Of a stretch of DNA of 64,000 nt, positions 32,431-43,850 are shown in pieces (position 1 is the stretch's first letter; each line of letters begins with the position of its first letter). Source of the stretch: Balaenoptera acutorostrata. Taxonomy: Eukaryota; Chordata; Mammalia; Artiodactyla; Balaenopteridae. Location of the stretch: contig NC_080073.1 in assembly GCF_949987535.1 (NCBI RefSeq), forward strand, positions 29,508,116 to 29,572,115, read 5' to 3'. The notes under the pieces were generated by a model, which saw only the letters and a list, made by a program, of their open reading frames with translations, did no database searches and was not told the DNA's origin. The position numbers and the translations under genes are program-made.

Positions 32431-33336
32431 ATGAAAAGGCAGAGGGCTATGTACCAGATGAAGGAACAAGATAAAACCCCAGAAAACAACGAAATGAAGT
32501 GGAGATAGACAACCTTCCAGAAAAAAGAATTAAGAATAATGATAGTGAAGATGATCCAGGACCTCGGAAAAAGAATGGAGGCAAAGATCGACAAGATGCA
32601 AGAAATGTTTAACAAAGACCTAGAAGATTTAAAGAACAAACAAACAGAGATGAACAATACAATAACTGAAATGAAAACTACACTAGAAGGAATCAATACC
32701 AGAATAACTGAGGCAGAAGAACGGATAAGTGACTTGGAAGACAGAGTGGTGGAATTCACTGCTGCTGAACAGAATAAAGAAAAAAGAATGAAAAGAAATG
32801 AAGACAGCCTAAGAGACCTCTGGGACAACATTAAACACACCAACATTCGCATTATAGGGGTCCCAGAAGGAGAAGAGAGAGAGAAAGGACCAGAGAAAAT
32901 ATTTGAAGAGATTATAGTCAAAAACTTCCCTAACGTGGAAAAGGAAATAGCCACCCAAGTCCAGGAAGCGCAGAGAGTCCCATACAGGATAAACCCAAGG
33001 AGAAACATGCCGAGGCACATACTAATCAAATTGGCAAAAATTAAAGACAAAGAAAACTTATTGAAAGCAGCAAGGGAAAAACGACAAATAACATACAAGG
33101 GAACTCCCATAAGGTTAACAGCTGATTTCTCAGCAGAAACTCTACAAGCCAGAAGGGAGTGGCGTGACATACTTAAAGTGATGAAAGGGAAGAACCTACA
33201 ACTAAGATTACTCTACCTGGCAAGGATCTCATTCAGATTCGATGGAGAAATCAAAAGCTTTACAGACAAGCAAAAGCTAAGAGAATTCAGCACCACCAAA
33301 CCAGCTCTACAACAAATGCTAAAGGAACTTCTCTAA
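32431..33336 (+). pseudogene. L1 ORF1 (RNA-binding chaperone), frameshifted
   Basis: ORF1p is the L1 RNA-binding trimer. The expected ATG is at 32431 (MKRQRAMYQMKEQDK), but the frame meets a TAG at codon 26 (32506-32508). Between about 32493 and 32530 the text matches ORF1 in another frame, so two offsetting indels are present. From 32539 the frame is open for 265 residues. It has a coiled coil (about the first 90 residues, heptad-like KMQEMFNKDLEDLKNKQTEM), an RRM-like part with NIRIIGVPEGEER, and the C-terminal domain with LLYLARISFRFDGE. It ends at a TAA at 33334-33336. Confidence 0.92.
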
Positions 33337-33393
33337 GTAGGAAACACAAGAGAAAAAAGAACCTACAAAAACAAACCCAAAACAATTAAGAAA

Positions 33394-36300
33394 ATGGTTA
33401 TAGGAATATACATATCGGTAATTACCTTAAACATGAATGGATTAAATGCTCCAACCAAAAGGCACAGGCTTACTGAATGGATACGAAAACAAGACCCATA
33501 TATATGCTGTCTACAAGAGACCCACTTCAGGCCTAGGGACACATAAAGACTGAAAGTGAGGGGATGGAAAAAGATATTCCATGCAAATGGAAATCAAAAG
33601 AAAGCTGGAGTAGCAATACTCATATCAGATAAAATAGACTTTAAAATAAAGAATGTTACAAGAGAGAAGGAAGGACACTACATAATGATCAAGGGTAAAT
33701 CCAAGAAGAAGATATAACAATTATAAATTTATACGCACCCAACATAGGAGCACCTCAATACATAAGGCAACTGCTAACAGCTCTAAAAGGGGAAATCGAC
33801 AGTAACACAATAATAGTGGGGGACTTTAACACCTCACTTACATCAATGGACAGATCATCCAAACAGTAAGTTAATAAGAAAACACAAGCTTTAAATGACA
33901 CAATAGACCAGATAGACTTAATTGATATTTATAGGACATTCCATCCCAAAACAGCAGATTACACTTTCTTCTCAAGTGCGCATGGAATATTCTCCAGGGT
34001 AGATCACATCTTGGTCACAAATCAAGCCTCAGTAAATTTAAGAAAATTGAAATCATATCAAGCATCTTTTCTGACCACAACGCTATGAGATTAGAAATGA
34101 ATTGCAGGGAAAAACACGTAAAAAACACAAACACATGGAGGCTAAACAGTACGTGACTAAATAACCAAGCGATCACTGAAGAAATCAAAGAGGAAATCAA
34201 AAAATACCTAGAGACAAATGACAATGAAAACATGATGATCCAAAACCTATGGGATGCAGCAAAAGCAGTTCTAAGAGGGAAGTTTATAGCTATAAACCCT
34301 ACCTCAAGAAACAAGAAAAATCTCAAACAATCTAACCTTACACCTAAAGGAACTAGAGAAAGAAGAACAAACAAAACCCAAAGTTAGCAGAAGGAAAGAA
34401 ATCATAAAGATCAGAGCAGAAATAAATGAAATAGAAACAAAGAAAACAATAGCAAAGATCAATAAAACTAAAAGCTGATTCTTTGAGAAGATAAACAAAA
34501 CTGGTAAACCATTAGCCAGACTCATCAAGAAAAAGAGGGAGAGGACTCAAATCAATAAAATTAGAAATGAAAAAGGAGAAGTTAGAACAGACACGGCAGA
34601 AATACAAAGCATCCTAAGAGACTGCTACAAGCAACTCTATGCCAATAAAATGGACAACCTGGCAGAAATGGACAAATTCTTAGAAAGGTATAACCTTCCA
34701 AGACTGAACCAGGAAGAAACAAAATATGAACAGAGCAATCACAAGTAATCCAATTGAAACTGTGATTAAAGATCTTCCAACAAGCAAAAGTCCAGGACCA
34801 GATGGCTTCACAGGTGAATTCTGTCAAACATTTAGAGAAGAGCTAACACCCATCTTTCTCAAACTCTTCCAAAAAATTGCAGAGGAAGGAACACTCCCAA
34901 ACTCATTCTATGAGGCCACCATCACCCTGATACCAAAACCCAGACAAAGATTCTACAAAAAAAGAAAATTACAGACCAATATCACTGATGAATATAGATG
35001 CAAAAATCCTCAACAAAATACTAGCAAACAGAATCCAACAGCACATTAAAAGGATCATACACCATGATCAAGTGGGATTTATCCCAGGGATGCAAGGATT
35101 CTTCAACATAAGCAAATCAATCAATGTAATTCACCATCTTAACAAATTGAAGGAGAAAAACCATATGATCATCTCAATAGATGCAGAAAATGTTTTTGAC
35201 AAAATTCAACACCTATTTATGATAAAAACTCTCCACAAAGTGGGCATAGAGGGAACCTACCTTAACATAATAAAGGCCATATGTGACAAACCCACAGCAA
35301 ACATCATTCTCAATGGTGGAAAACTGAAAGCATTTCCTCTAAGATCAGGAACAAGACACGGATGTCCACTCTCAACACTATTACTCAACATAGTTTTGGA
35401 AGTCCTAGCCACGACAATCAGAGAAGAAAAAGAAATAAAAGGAATACAGATTGGAAAAGAAGAAGTAAAACTGTCACTGTTTGCAGATGACATGATACTA
35501 CACATAGAGAATCCTAAAGATGCTACCAGAAAACTACTAGAGCTAATCAATGAATTTGGTAAAGTTGCAGGATACAAAATTAATGCACAGAAATCTCTTG
35601 CATTCCTATACACTAATGATGAAAAATCTGAAAGAGAAATTAATTAACACTCCCATTTACCATTGCAACAAAAAGAATAAAATACCTAGGAATAAACCTA
35701 CCTAGCGAGACAAAAGACCTGTATGCAGAAAACTATGAGACGCTGATGAAAGAAATTAAAGACAATACCAACAGATGGAGAGATATACCATGTTCTTGGA
35801 TTGGAAGAATCAATATTGTGAAAATGACTATACTACCCAATGCAATCGACAGATTCAGTGCAATCCCTATCAAATTACCAATGGCATTTTTTATAGAACT
35901 AGAACAAAAAATCTTAAAATTTGTATGGAGACACAAAAGACCCCAAATAGCCAAAGCAGTCTTGAGGGAAAAACACGGAGCTGGAGGAATCAGGCTCCCT
36001 GACTTCGGACTATACTACAAAGCTACAGTAATCAAGACAATATGGTACTGGCACAAAAACAGAAATATAGATCATTGGAACAAGATAGAAAGCCCAGAGA
36101 TAAACCCACGCAGCGATGGTCAACTTATCTTTGACAGAAGAGGCAAGGATATACAATGGAGAAAAGACAGTCTCTTCAATAAGTGGTGCTGGGAAAACTG
36201 GACAGCTACATGTAAAAGAATGAGATTAGAACACTCCCTAACACCATACACAAAAATAAACTCAGAATGGATTAGAGACCTAAATGTAAGACTGGACACT

Positions 36301-37218
36301 ATAAAACTCTTAGAGGAAAGCATAGGAAGAACTCTCTTTGACATAAATCACAGCAAGATGTTTTTTGATCCACCTCCTGGAGTAATGGAAATAAAAACAA
36401 AAATAAACACATGGGACCTAATGAAACGTCAAAGCTTTTGCACAGCAAAGGAAACCATAAACAAGACGAAAAGACAACCCTCAGAATGGGAGAAAATATT
36501 TGCAAACGAATCAATGGACAAAGGATTAATCTCCAGAATACGTAAACAGGTCATGCAGCTCAATATTAAAAAAACAAACAACCCAATCCAAAAATGGGCA
36601 GAAGACCTAAATAGTCATTTCTTCAAAGAAGACATACAGATGGCCAAGAAGCACATGAAAAGCTGCTCAACATCACTAATTATTAGAGAAATGCAAATCA
36701 AAACTACAATGAGGTAGCATCTCACACCAGTTAGAATGGGCATCATCAGAAAATCTACAAACAACACATGCTGGAGAGGGTGTGGAGAAAAGGGAACCCT
36801 CTTGCACTGTTGCTGGGAATGTCAATTGATACAGCCACTATGGAGAACAGTATGGAGGTTCCTTAAAAAACTAAAAATGGAATTATCAAATGATCCAGCA
36901 ATCCAAGTACTGGGCATATACCCAGAGAAAACCATAATTCAAAAAGACACATGCACCCCAATGTTCATTGCAGCACTATTTACAATAGCCAGGTCACAGA
37001 AGCAACCTAAATGCCCAATGACTGACGAATGGATAAAGAAGAGGTGGTACCTATATACAATGGGATATTACTCAGCCATAAAAAGGAATGAAATTGGGTC
37101 ATTTGTTGAGACGTGGATGGATCTAGAGATTGACATACAGAGTGAAGTAAGTCAGAAAGAGAAAAGCAAATATCGTATATTAACACATATATATATGGAA
37201 CCTAGAAAAATGGTATAG
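33394..37218 (+). pseudogene. L1 ORF2 (endonuclease/reverse transcriptase), multiply broken
   Basis: ORF2p nicks the target and reverse-transcribes L1 RNA. The ATG is at 33394. The endonuclease motifs NMNGLN and QETH are visible at residues 13-18 and 41-44, then a TAA replaces a Tyr codon at 33544-33546. Later endonuclease text (GDFNT, VDHIL) follows in shifted frames. An extra base near 34938 shifts the frame ahead of the reverse transcriptase. The RT segment 34988-35647 has the catalytic FADD (about 35476) and ends in a frameshift near 35640. 35746-36717 is open, then TAG at 36715-36717. The last open part, 36736-37218, carries the C-terminal CCHC knuckle ([18 protein letters not shown]). 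Confidence 0.94.
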
Positions 37219-37410
37219 ATGATCTGGTTTGCAGGGTAGAAATTGAGACACAGATGTAGAGCACAAACGTATGGACACCAAGGGGGGAAAGTGGCAGGGG
37301 AGGTGGTGCTGGTGTGATGAATTGGGCGATTGGGATCGATATGTATACACTGATGTGTATAAAATGGATAGCTAATAAGAACCTGCTGTATAAAAAAATA
37401 AATCAAATTC

Positions 37411-37754
37411 AAAAATTCAAAAATACAGGGCTTCCCTGGTGGCGCAGTGGTTGAGAATCTGCCTGCCAATGCACGGGACACGGGTTCGAGCCCTGGTCTG
37501 GGAAGATCCCACATGCCGCGGAGCAACTGGGCCCGTGAGCCACAACTACTGAGCCTGCGCGTCTGGAGCCTCTGCTCCGCAACAAGAGAGGCCGCGATAG
37601 TGACAGGCCCGCGCACCGCGATGAAGAGTGGCCCCCACTCGCCGCAACTGGAGAAAGCCCTCACACAAAAACGAAGACCCAACACAGCCAAAAATAAAAA
37701 CATAATAAATAAATAATAAAAATATAAAAAAAAAAAAAAAAATTCAAAAATACA
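37411..37754 (+). mobile_element. CHR SINE (complete) inside the L1 tail, 17-bp TSD
   Basis: The SINE at 37428-37737 starts 'gggcttccctggtggcgcag'. It has box A TGGCGCAGTGG (37440-37450) and box B GGTTCGAGCCC (37483-37493), inherited from tRNA-Glu, then the CHR body and an A-rich tail. The 17-bp duplication aaaaattcaaaaataca lies at 37411-37427 and 37738-37754, which is the L1's own A-rich tail. It therefore inserted after the L1. It is complete and little diverged. Confidence 0.96.
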
Positions 37755-37776
37755 AAAGATAAATTGACAAATATTC

Positions 37777-38295
37777 CCAAATTTGTTTTATACAGCAACG
37801 CATGGAAATACACATCTCATGACAGTCTCATCAACTTTAAAAATTTAAGATTTGGGGGTTTGTCTTTACCTTTTCCAAGTTGATAGATTTTACATATGTC
37901 ATTGTTTTCCATTTGAGTTACGCAATTGATAATAGGATTAACTTTTAAATGTGTTTATGAATTATTTTTAATCAGTTTTCTGTTAATGTCCGTTGCTGTC
38001 TTTTCTTTTGGTGTATTTGTTAAAACTCAATTTCTTAGAGATCTTCTAGGAATTAACCCTCTGCCTATCATATTTGTTGCAAATATTATTTCTCTTTTGA
38101 CTCATCCTCTTCAGTTTGCTTATGATGTTTCCATACAGAAATTTCAATTTTTTTGTAGTTAAGCTTGTCAACTTTATCATTTGTGAGTTTTTCCAGTTCT
38201 TTTAAGCTTACAAAGCCTTTCTATCCAGAGATCAGTTAAATATTTATGTATGTTTTCTGCGTTTTTTTAAAAAGATTTCTTTTTCTTTCTTTTTT
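37777..38295 (-). mobile_element. Ancient antisense L1M, right piece
   Basis: 'tgttaatgtccgttgctgtc', 'ggaattaaccctctgcctat' and 'tttgttgcaaatattatttc' are antisense L1M ORF2 landmarks. It continues the piece that ends at 31507. Confidence 0.75.
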
Positions 38296-38329
38296 TCTCT
38301 TTAGTCTACTATCACCAAGAATTTCATGG

Positions 38330-38490
38330 TACTTCAAAAGCGTGCTTTAAAAATTCACTTTATCTTCCTGGAAGCCCTTTGGAGGAGGTAGAGAATGCTA
38401 TTCCCAAGTTATAAATGAAGAGACTGGGGGTGTAGCAATGAACCAGATAGCCTGTTTCCAGAAGCAGAGCTGTGCTTTCGCATTCTGCAA
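38330..38490 (-). mobile_element. Possible MIR SINE fragment
   Basis: 'ttcccaagttataaatgaag', 'agactggggg', 'gaaccagatagcctgtttcc' resembles antisense MIR. Diverged. Confidence 0.4.
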
Positions 38491-38499
38491 GGAATAATA

Positions 38500-38835
38500 C
38501 AGATGGTCCCTGACTCACAATGGATCGGCTTATGAGTTTTTGACTTTAAGATGGTACAAAAGTGATACACATACAGTAGAAGCCATACTTAGAATTTTGA
38601 ATGTGATCTTTTCCCGGGCCAGCAGTGTACTCTCTGGTGCTGCTGGGCAGTGGCAGCTGCTGCAGCTTCCAGTCAGCCACATAATCAAAGGATTAACAAG
38701 CGATGCACTTACAACCCAGACAAGCATTCCTTTTTTCACTTTCAGTACATTATTCAGTAAATTACATGAGATATTCAGTACTTTATTATAAGATAGACTT
38801 TGTGTTAGATGATTTTGCCTAACTGTAGGCTTTCA
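38500..38835 (+). mobile_element. Tigger-like DNA transposon fossil
   Basis: 'cagatggtccctgactcaca', 'gactttaagatggtacaaaa', 'gtgatacacatacagtagaa', 'tcagtacattattcagtaaa' and 'gttagatgattttgcctaac' match a pogo/Tigger-type element whose ends read 'gtccccgacttacgatgg'. The exact family is uncertain and an internal segment is unlike it. Confidence 0.6.
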
Positions 38836-41800
38836 TCAAGCCATTCATGAGAGCTTGACAAAACTGTAAAATACTGCCACTCTTCACAGTAACACTTTTT
38901 GTTTGTTTTGGAAAATAGGCTTATTATAAAAATATTATTTATGTTGACATGATGTGGGTTTATTGTTTAAATCATTAGGTAAAATTTTCTCAGTTCTAAT
39001 TTCTAATTAAATATCAATAGATATAATCCCCATGAGCACGAGCTCTTTGGTGTTGTCAATAATTTTCATCAATTTTAAGGGGTGTGGAGACAAAAAGTTT
39101 TGCGGACTGCTCCCCTGCACCCACTCCTTTGCCTCAGCTCTAGCTTCTCCCTTTGTCCCCACTATTTCTGCTTTAATTTTCACTTAAGACTCAAAGCTTT
39201 GTTCTCTTTTTCTCTCCTAAGGGTAAAGGTGATTTGGAACACAGAGACAGTAGCCATGGGGCTGAGGGAGCGTAAGCTTTGCAGCTCATGCCTCCATGTG
39301 AATCCTAGCTCAGCTCCTCACAGGTGGCACAGCCCAGGAGTTACTTAAGCTGTCTTTCCGTTAGTTACCTCATGCTTAAGGGGGGGTTGCTCTGAGCATC
39401 ATGTGAGTTAACATATGTAATATGCTTAAATGGTCCCTGGAAAGTATGAAGGGGTCAGATATTAGCTATCCTGTTAAGTTTCTAAGCAGTTACCAGAGTT
39501 CTAGAAGACTCAAATGTGATGTACTGTTCGAAAAGGTTCTTAAAGTTTTTCTCTTCCTCTTTGTGAATATTTTATTATTGAAGCCTTAACTTCCCTCTCT
39601 AGTCTGTTTTCCTTAGCAGGACCAGGTCTGTGAAAGTGGACTTTTTTTTTTTTTTTTTTTTTAATTATGTGGTTAGTTCCCTTTGGGGTGGGGTTGCTAT
39701 CAGAATGGATTTCTCTTCCTGTAACTCCATAAATACTAAAGCTACCATTCCTCCTCCCCCAGCGAATTCCCTCAGTTGCTTGCGCCTCATGTCCTGTAAA
39801 CCTATAGATTTTCCTTCCTCCCTTGCCCAGCATGTCAAGGGTCACTGTTTATATTTTGTATCAGGGACGGAGCAGGTTCTCCTGTGCAAGCAGGAGGCTC
39901 TGCAGCCTTCCTGCCAGCTGGAATCAAAGTTGCCTCCCGCTCCAGGGCACACGGATATTTTTCTTCAAGGCTCCAGCTCCTGCTAGAATCATATTACCTT
40001 TGCCTAATAGCTTGTTTCTCAAGCTGCAATACTGTGCTCCAGGTCAAAGGTTTTTCTCCAGGCACCACTGGTCTGTCTGTTCATCTGTAGTGCCCGCTCT
40101 TTCCCGTCTTGTTTCACCTTGTCTTTTGGCAGTTCCCTGTCCCCTCTGGGGACGCGGCAACTAGCTGCATTTCATCGAGCCAGGTGGCCTCTGTTCACAT
40201 GCTCTTCTGTCAGATTAAGGCTGGTCTCCCCTCAAGGGACCCCTCAAATGAGACACCACAGACTAGTGTCAGTGTGGGAGGCAGAAGGAGGCCCCTCAGG
40301 GTCCACTGACGCCCTTGGCATCTTTGTGTGTCCGTCCGAATGCATCGAGGCGGTCTCCCTTTCTCCTGATGAATCCGGGAGGGTTCTCCTCTTGCCACTT
40401 CCAGTGGCATAACTGACACCGGAGATAAAATGTTTGTGATAAAGACTGAAGGGTATTTAAACTCCAAAGGGAATCTTGTCTTGGCTATTCTAACTGAAAA
40501 ACATTTGTCTTTTTATTTATTTATTTTTATGTGGGAGGAAAATCATTTTGCAAATTAAATGTTTTGGACTTTGCTTATTTGGGTTGTACCTTCTGCCAAT
40601 AAAGGTATGAGCTGACTTACAAAACTAGTTACAGCATAACAGATTTATTTTGATAGTAAGTGAGAAATTGGGGCAGTGGGAAAATATCTGGGATATTCCA
40701 AATGTACTATGTGAACGTGATTTTCAAAATAAAAATAAGTGAGAATCAAAAACTTTTATAGAAAAGTTGAAAAAAAAAAAAAAACAGTTTTGTGATCACC
40801 TGTTTCTCTCTAAGCAAGATTCATTAAGTTTACCTTCTTGATATACTTGTGCTGTTTCTCTGTAGTCAGACATTTCCCTTTTCCCAAACCATCCAACAGC
40901 AGGCTGCTGAAGACATCAAGACATTTCACTCCTATAATGCAGCATGCATCTCCCAAGAATAAGGGCACCCTCCTATACAACTACACCACCGTTGCTGCAC
41001 CCAAGAAAATCCACATCAACTCGGTGATAACAACGTACTTTTCATGCTCAGATTTTTCTCAGTTGGCTTCTTCCCTCCATGATTCATGATCCCAGTCAAA
41101 TGAATTGTATTCATTGCAATTGGTTATCAAATCTCCTTAATATCTTCTAATCTATAATATGTCCCTACCTCCTCCCTTGGTTCTTCATGGCATTAAGTCA
41201 TTTAATGATTCCAGGGCAGCTGTCCCATGTAACATTTTACTTTCCTGATCCATCTGATTATTTTCTCATGATTCAGATGAGGTCAAACATTGCTGGCAAG
41301 GACACCAGATAGGTGATGTTGTCTACTTACCAGTGTATCGTACCAGGGCACATCATGTCCGGCCAACCGAATTACCTACTATTGGTACTGCCAAACTTGA
41401 CCACTTGGGTAGATGGTGACTGTCAGATTGTCTTTTTGTAAAAGACACATTTTTTCCTTTTTAATTAATATGTAGTGGGGTAAGAGTGCAGACGACCACT
41501 CATTACCTGAAATAAAAAGATAAAGCTGAATTTATTGTAAGGGAGAATGGTGCTGGTCAGCTGCAGTCTCTCTGAGCCAATTAAACTAGGAAGTGTAGAG
41601 CGAGGGATTGGCAGATTTTTTGGAGCTATAAGTGGATTGATATGATATATGGGAGCATGTTTACTAAAGTGAGAGGGAAGTTAGTTTGATTAGTTTGTAC
41701 TTGGAGATGTGTGAGTCTGTTTCTGAATGGCTGACTTTCAAGGCTGTCACTGGTTGACTAGCAAAAGAGAGTCATTTGAATAGGCTTCAGTCTGGTTCTG

Positions 41801-42794
41801 GAAACTACTTGTTACCATGGCTACAAAGCAATCTGTCTTTTCCTAGGCTTATGGCAACTTTAACTCTCATCTGAATATCTTGTTTCCCAATAACATTTCT
41901 TTTAGTGGTTTAGTTTTAGCATTCATAGGTCATCTTCACCTGAGTCATTTATAATATGGGGCTTACAAGATGTTGGCTATGTAATTCTATCATTTTTTAT
42001 ACATTTATTGTCTAGAATTTCTTTGCCAGGGAGATCTTGACTCTTTTTTTTTTTTTTTTAAACTCTGTCTCTGACTCTTTCATCTAGTCAACTCAGTTTT
42101 TAAAAAATTCAAGGTATTATAATACATAGCTTATATCATTTCAATGTACAAATTAACTCATTTTTGCAGCAGATACCCCTGATACAACTTCCTATGTCCT
42201 TTCGACATGCCTAAATTAGTCTTTGAGCAATTCCTTATTTTCTGGCACAAAATGTTTCATATTCATGTTATACTTTCCCTGCTCTGGCCCTGGAATTAGC
42301 AATTTCCAAAGTGCTGTGGCTCATTTTAGTAGAGAATGATACTTAGAAACCAAGATCTAGGTGCTGACTGTGCTCATTGCTACTGGGATAACGTCGTTTC
42401 TAGGCCCTTTTTGTATGTATGTATGCATATAATTTAAATCATGGGTTCATACTGATGCCCCCATTAAAATCCAGCACTATGGGGAGGCTCTTTTTCACAT
42501 TCCTCTATTCCTCTTCTCTCTTATTTACTCTACGATCCCACAGTACACTCAAAATAATTTCAGAATTACAGCACCAACATTTGTAAACTTCTGATCTAAA
42601 GATGAGTGGTCTGAGTTGAAAGTATCTTTAGAGATACCTTAGATTTTGTTCTAGTTGCAGCTTGAATGGCTCAAAACACACAAAGAAATGTTTGCATGCT
42701 CAGAAGAAGGCATTCTGAAGGGTGACGACCATTTCTCTAAGGCTCAGAATTATGATTGCATTCAGTACTGACAGAATTGTGGTAGTGCTAGTGA
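38836..42794. other. Intronic sequence, mostly unassigned
   Basis: About 4 kb with poly-T runs at 39644-39661 and 42044-42059 and a poly-A run near 40770. 39700-40420 is relatively G+C rich and yields overlapping open frames of about 100 residues without recognisable domains. No exon or named repeat was assigned, although 41430-41900 has the look of an LTR-class repeat. Confidence 0.45.
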
Positions 42795-43025
42795 TTATGG
42801 TTAACATTTACTGAAGGTTTAAGTACTTAATCCAGCACTGTTCTAAGTACTTTGAATGTTTTCTCTGTTAACCCTCATAAAAAATGCTAGTTTTTTTATG
42901 TTACTAGTATCTTTTATTTCACAGTTGAAAGGTCTTATGCAAAGTCACACTGATATTAGTGGGCAGACATGGGACTCCAACCCAGAATGTCTGAAAATAG
43001 AGTCCAGATTCTTAACTTCTGTGTT
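42795..43025 (-). mobile_element. MIR SINE, antisense, near full length
   Basis: 'aacatttactgaaggtttaa', 'cagcactgttctaagtactt', 'tctgttaaccctcataaaaa', 'cttatgcaaagtcacactga' and 'gactccaacccagaatgtct' are the MIR antisense landmarks in order. Confidence 0.9.
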
Positions 43026-43069
43026 GGATATGTGTTTTATAATTAATAAAAATAGCAGCCTTTAATCTC

Positions 43070-43235
43070 CCTATCAGAACACTTTTCATCCCTTGTGGGA
43101 ATTGCTTCTTGTTTTGTCTTTCACATTAGATGTAAGACCTGAGAGGTTAGAGATCATCATTCTATCATTTACTATTGAACCTGCAGTATTCATACGGTAC
43201 ATGGTACATAAATGCACTCGATGAATTTTTAATAA
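43070..43235 (+). mobile_element. L2 LINE 3' end, sense
   Basis: 'acattagatgtaagacctga' then 'gtacatggtacataaatgca' and 'ctcgatgaattt' match the end of L2. Confidence 0.65.
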
Positions 43236-43239
43236 TGCA

Positions 43240-43850
43240 GTATCAGCATGATTTCCATGTGCCATACATTGTGCTAAAACCTTATATTTATTATTTTGAA
43301 TTCTTTTTTTGTTTTTTAAATATTAACTTGAGATGTCTGTTCTTATAGTAATCTTTTTATTTTTATTTATTTATTTCTATATTTATTTTTGGCTATGTTG
43401 GGTCTTTGTTTCTGTGCGAGGGCTTTCTCTAGTTGCGGCAAGCGGGGGCCGCTCTTCATCACAGTGTGTGGGCCTCTTCACTATTGCGGCCTCTCTTGTT
43501 GCGGAGCACAGGCTCCAGATGCACAGGCTCAGTAGTTGCGGCTCACGGGCCTAGCTGCTCCGCGGCATGTGGGATCTTCCCAGACCAGGGCTCGAACCCA
43601 TGTCCCCTGCATTAGCAGGCAGATTCTTAACCACTGCGCCACCAGGGAAGCCCAATTATTTTGAATTCTTAAAGCAGTCATTCTGATTAGGTAGCATTAT
43701 CTATATTGTGAGATAAACAGGTTCAGAAAGGTAATGTGATTGCCCGAAGTATTTCAGCTAGTAAATGCTAGAGTTGGCACTTGCACCCAGGTATCTTTGT
43801 GTTAGAAGCCTGGTCTTTATTGTCTCCCATGGCATCTCTTTTTCAAATGA
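43240..43850 (-). mobile_element. MIR SINE split by a CHR SINE
   Basis: Left piece about 43240-43305 ('tgtgccatacattgtgctaa') and right piece 43655-43850 ('gaaaggtaatgtgattgccc', 'gttggcacttgcacccaggt') form one antisense MIR interrupted by the CHR insertion described next. Confidence 0.8.
43290..43670 (-). mobile_element. CHR SINE with 16-bp TSD and extra 3' sequence
   Basis: Complete minus-strand CHR SINE (about 43353-43654), with box A and B intact in reverse ('ccactgcgccaccagggaag', 'gggctcgaaccc'). The perfect 16-bp duplication attattttgaattctt is at 43290-43305 and 43655-43670. Between the SINE's A-rich tail and the left duplication are about 35 bases of non-SINE sequence (43318-43352) and a second oligo-A (43306-43317). 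All of this was part of the inserted DNA. Confidence 0.93.

Larger units (their letters stand above)
31507..37776 (+). mobile_element. Full-length L1 with 17-bp TSD (inactive), containing a SINE
   Basis: A perfect 17-bp duplication, taaattgacaaatattc, lies at 31507-31523 and 37760-37776. Between them are a 5' UTR (31524-32430), ORF1 (32431-33336), ORF2 (33394-37218), a 3' UTR and an A-rich tail holding a CHR SINE (37428-37737). The element's own length is about 5.9 kb, as expected for a complete mammalian L1. It is in FHIT orientation. ORF1 and ORF2 carry several frameshifts and stops (see their entries), so it cannot move on its own. Confidence 0.96.

Noticed and set aside
32412..33170. 252-residue minus-strand open frame, Ser/Leu/Ile-rich
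   Set aside because: It is the antisense shadow of L1 ORF1 (32539-33336), whose A-rich codons leave the opposite strand open.
35746..36717. 323-residue open frame that could be taken for a host gene
   Set aside because: It is the C-terminal part of L1 ORF2, continuous with L1 text on both sides and inside TSD-bracketed DNA.
37428..37737. tRNA-like segment with boxes A and B considered as a tRNA gene
   Set aside because: It is the head of a CHR SINE with an A-rich tail and its own TSD; there is no acceptor stem closing a tRNA.
39700..40420. G+C-richer stretch with several overlapping open frames, considered as an exon or CpG island
   Set aside because: Few CpG, no domain in any frame, and no convincing acceptor-donor pair.
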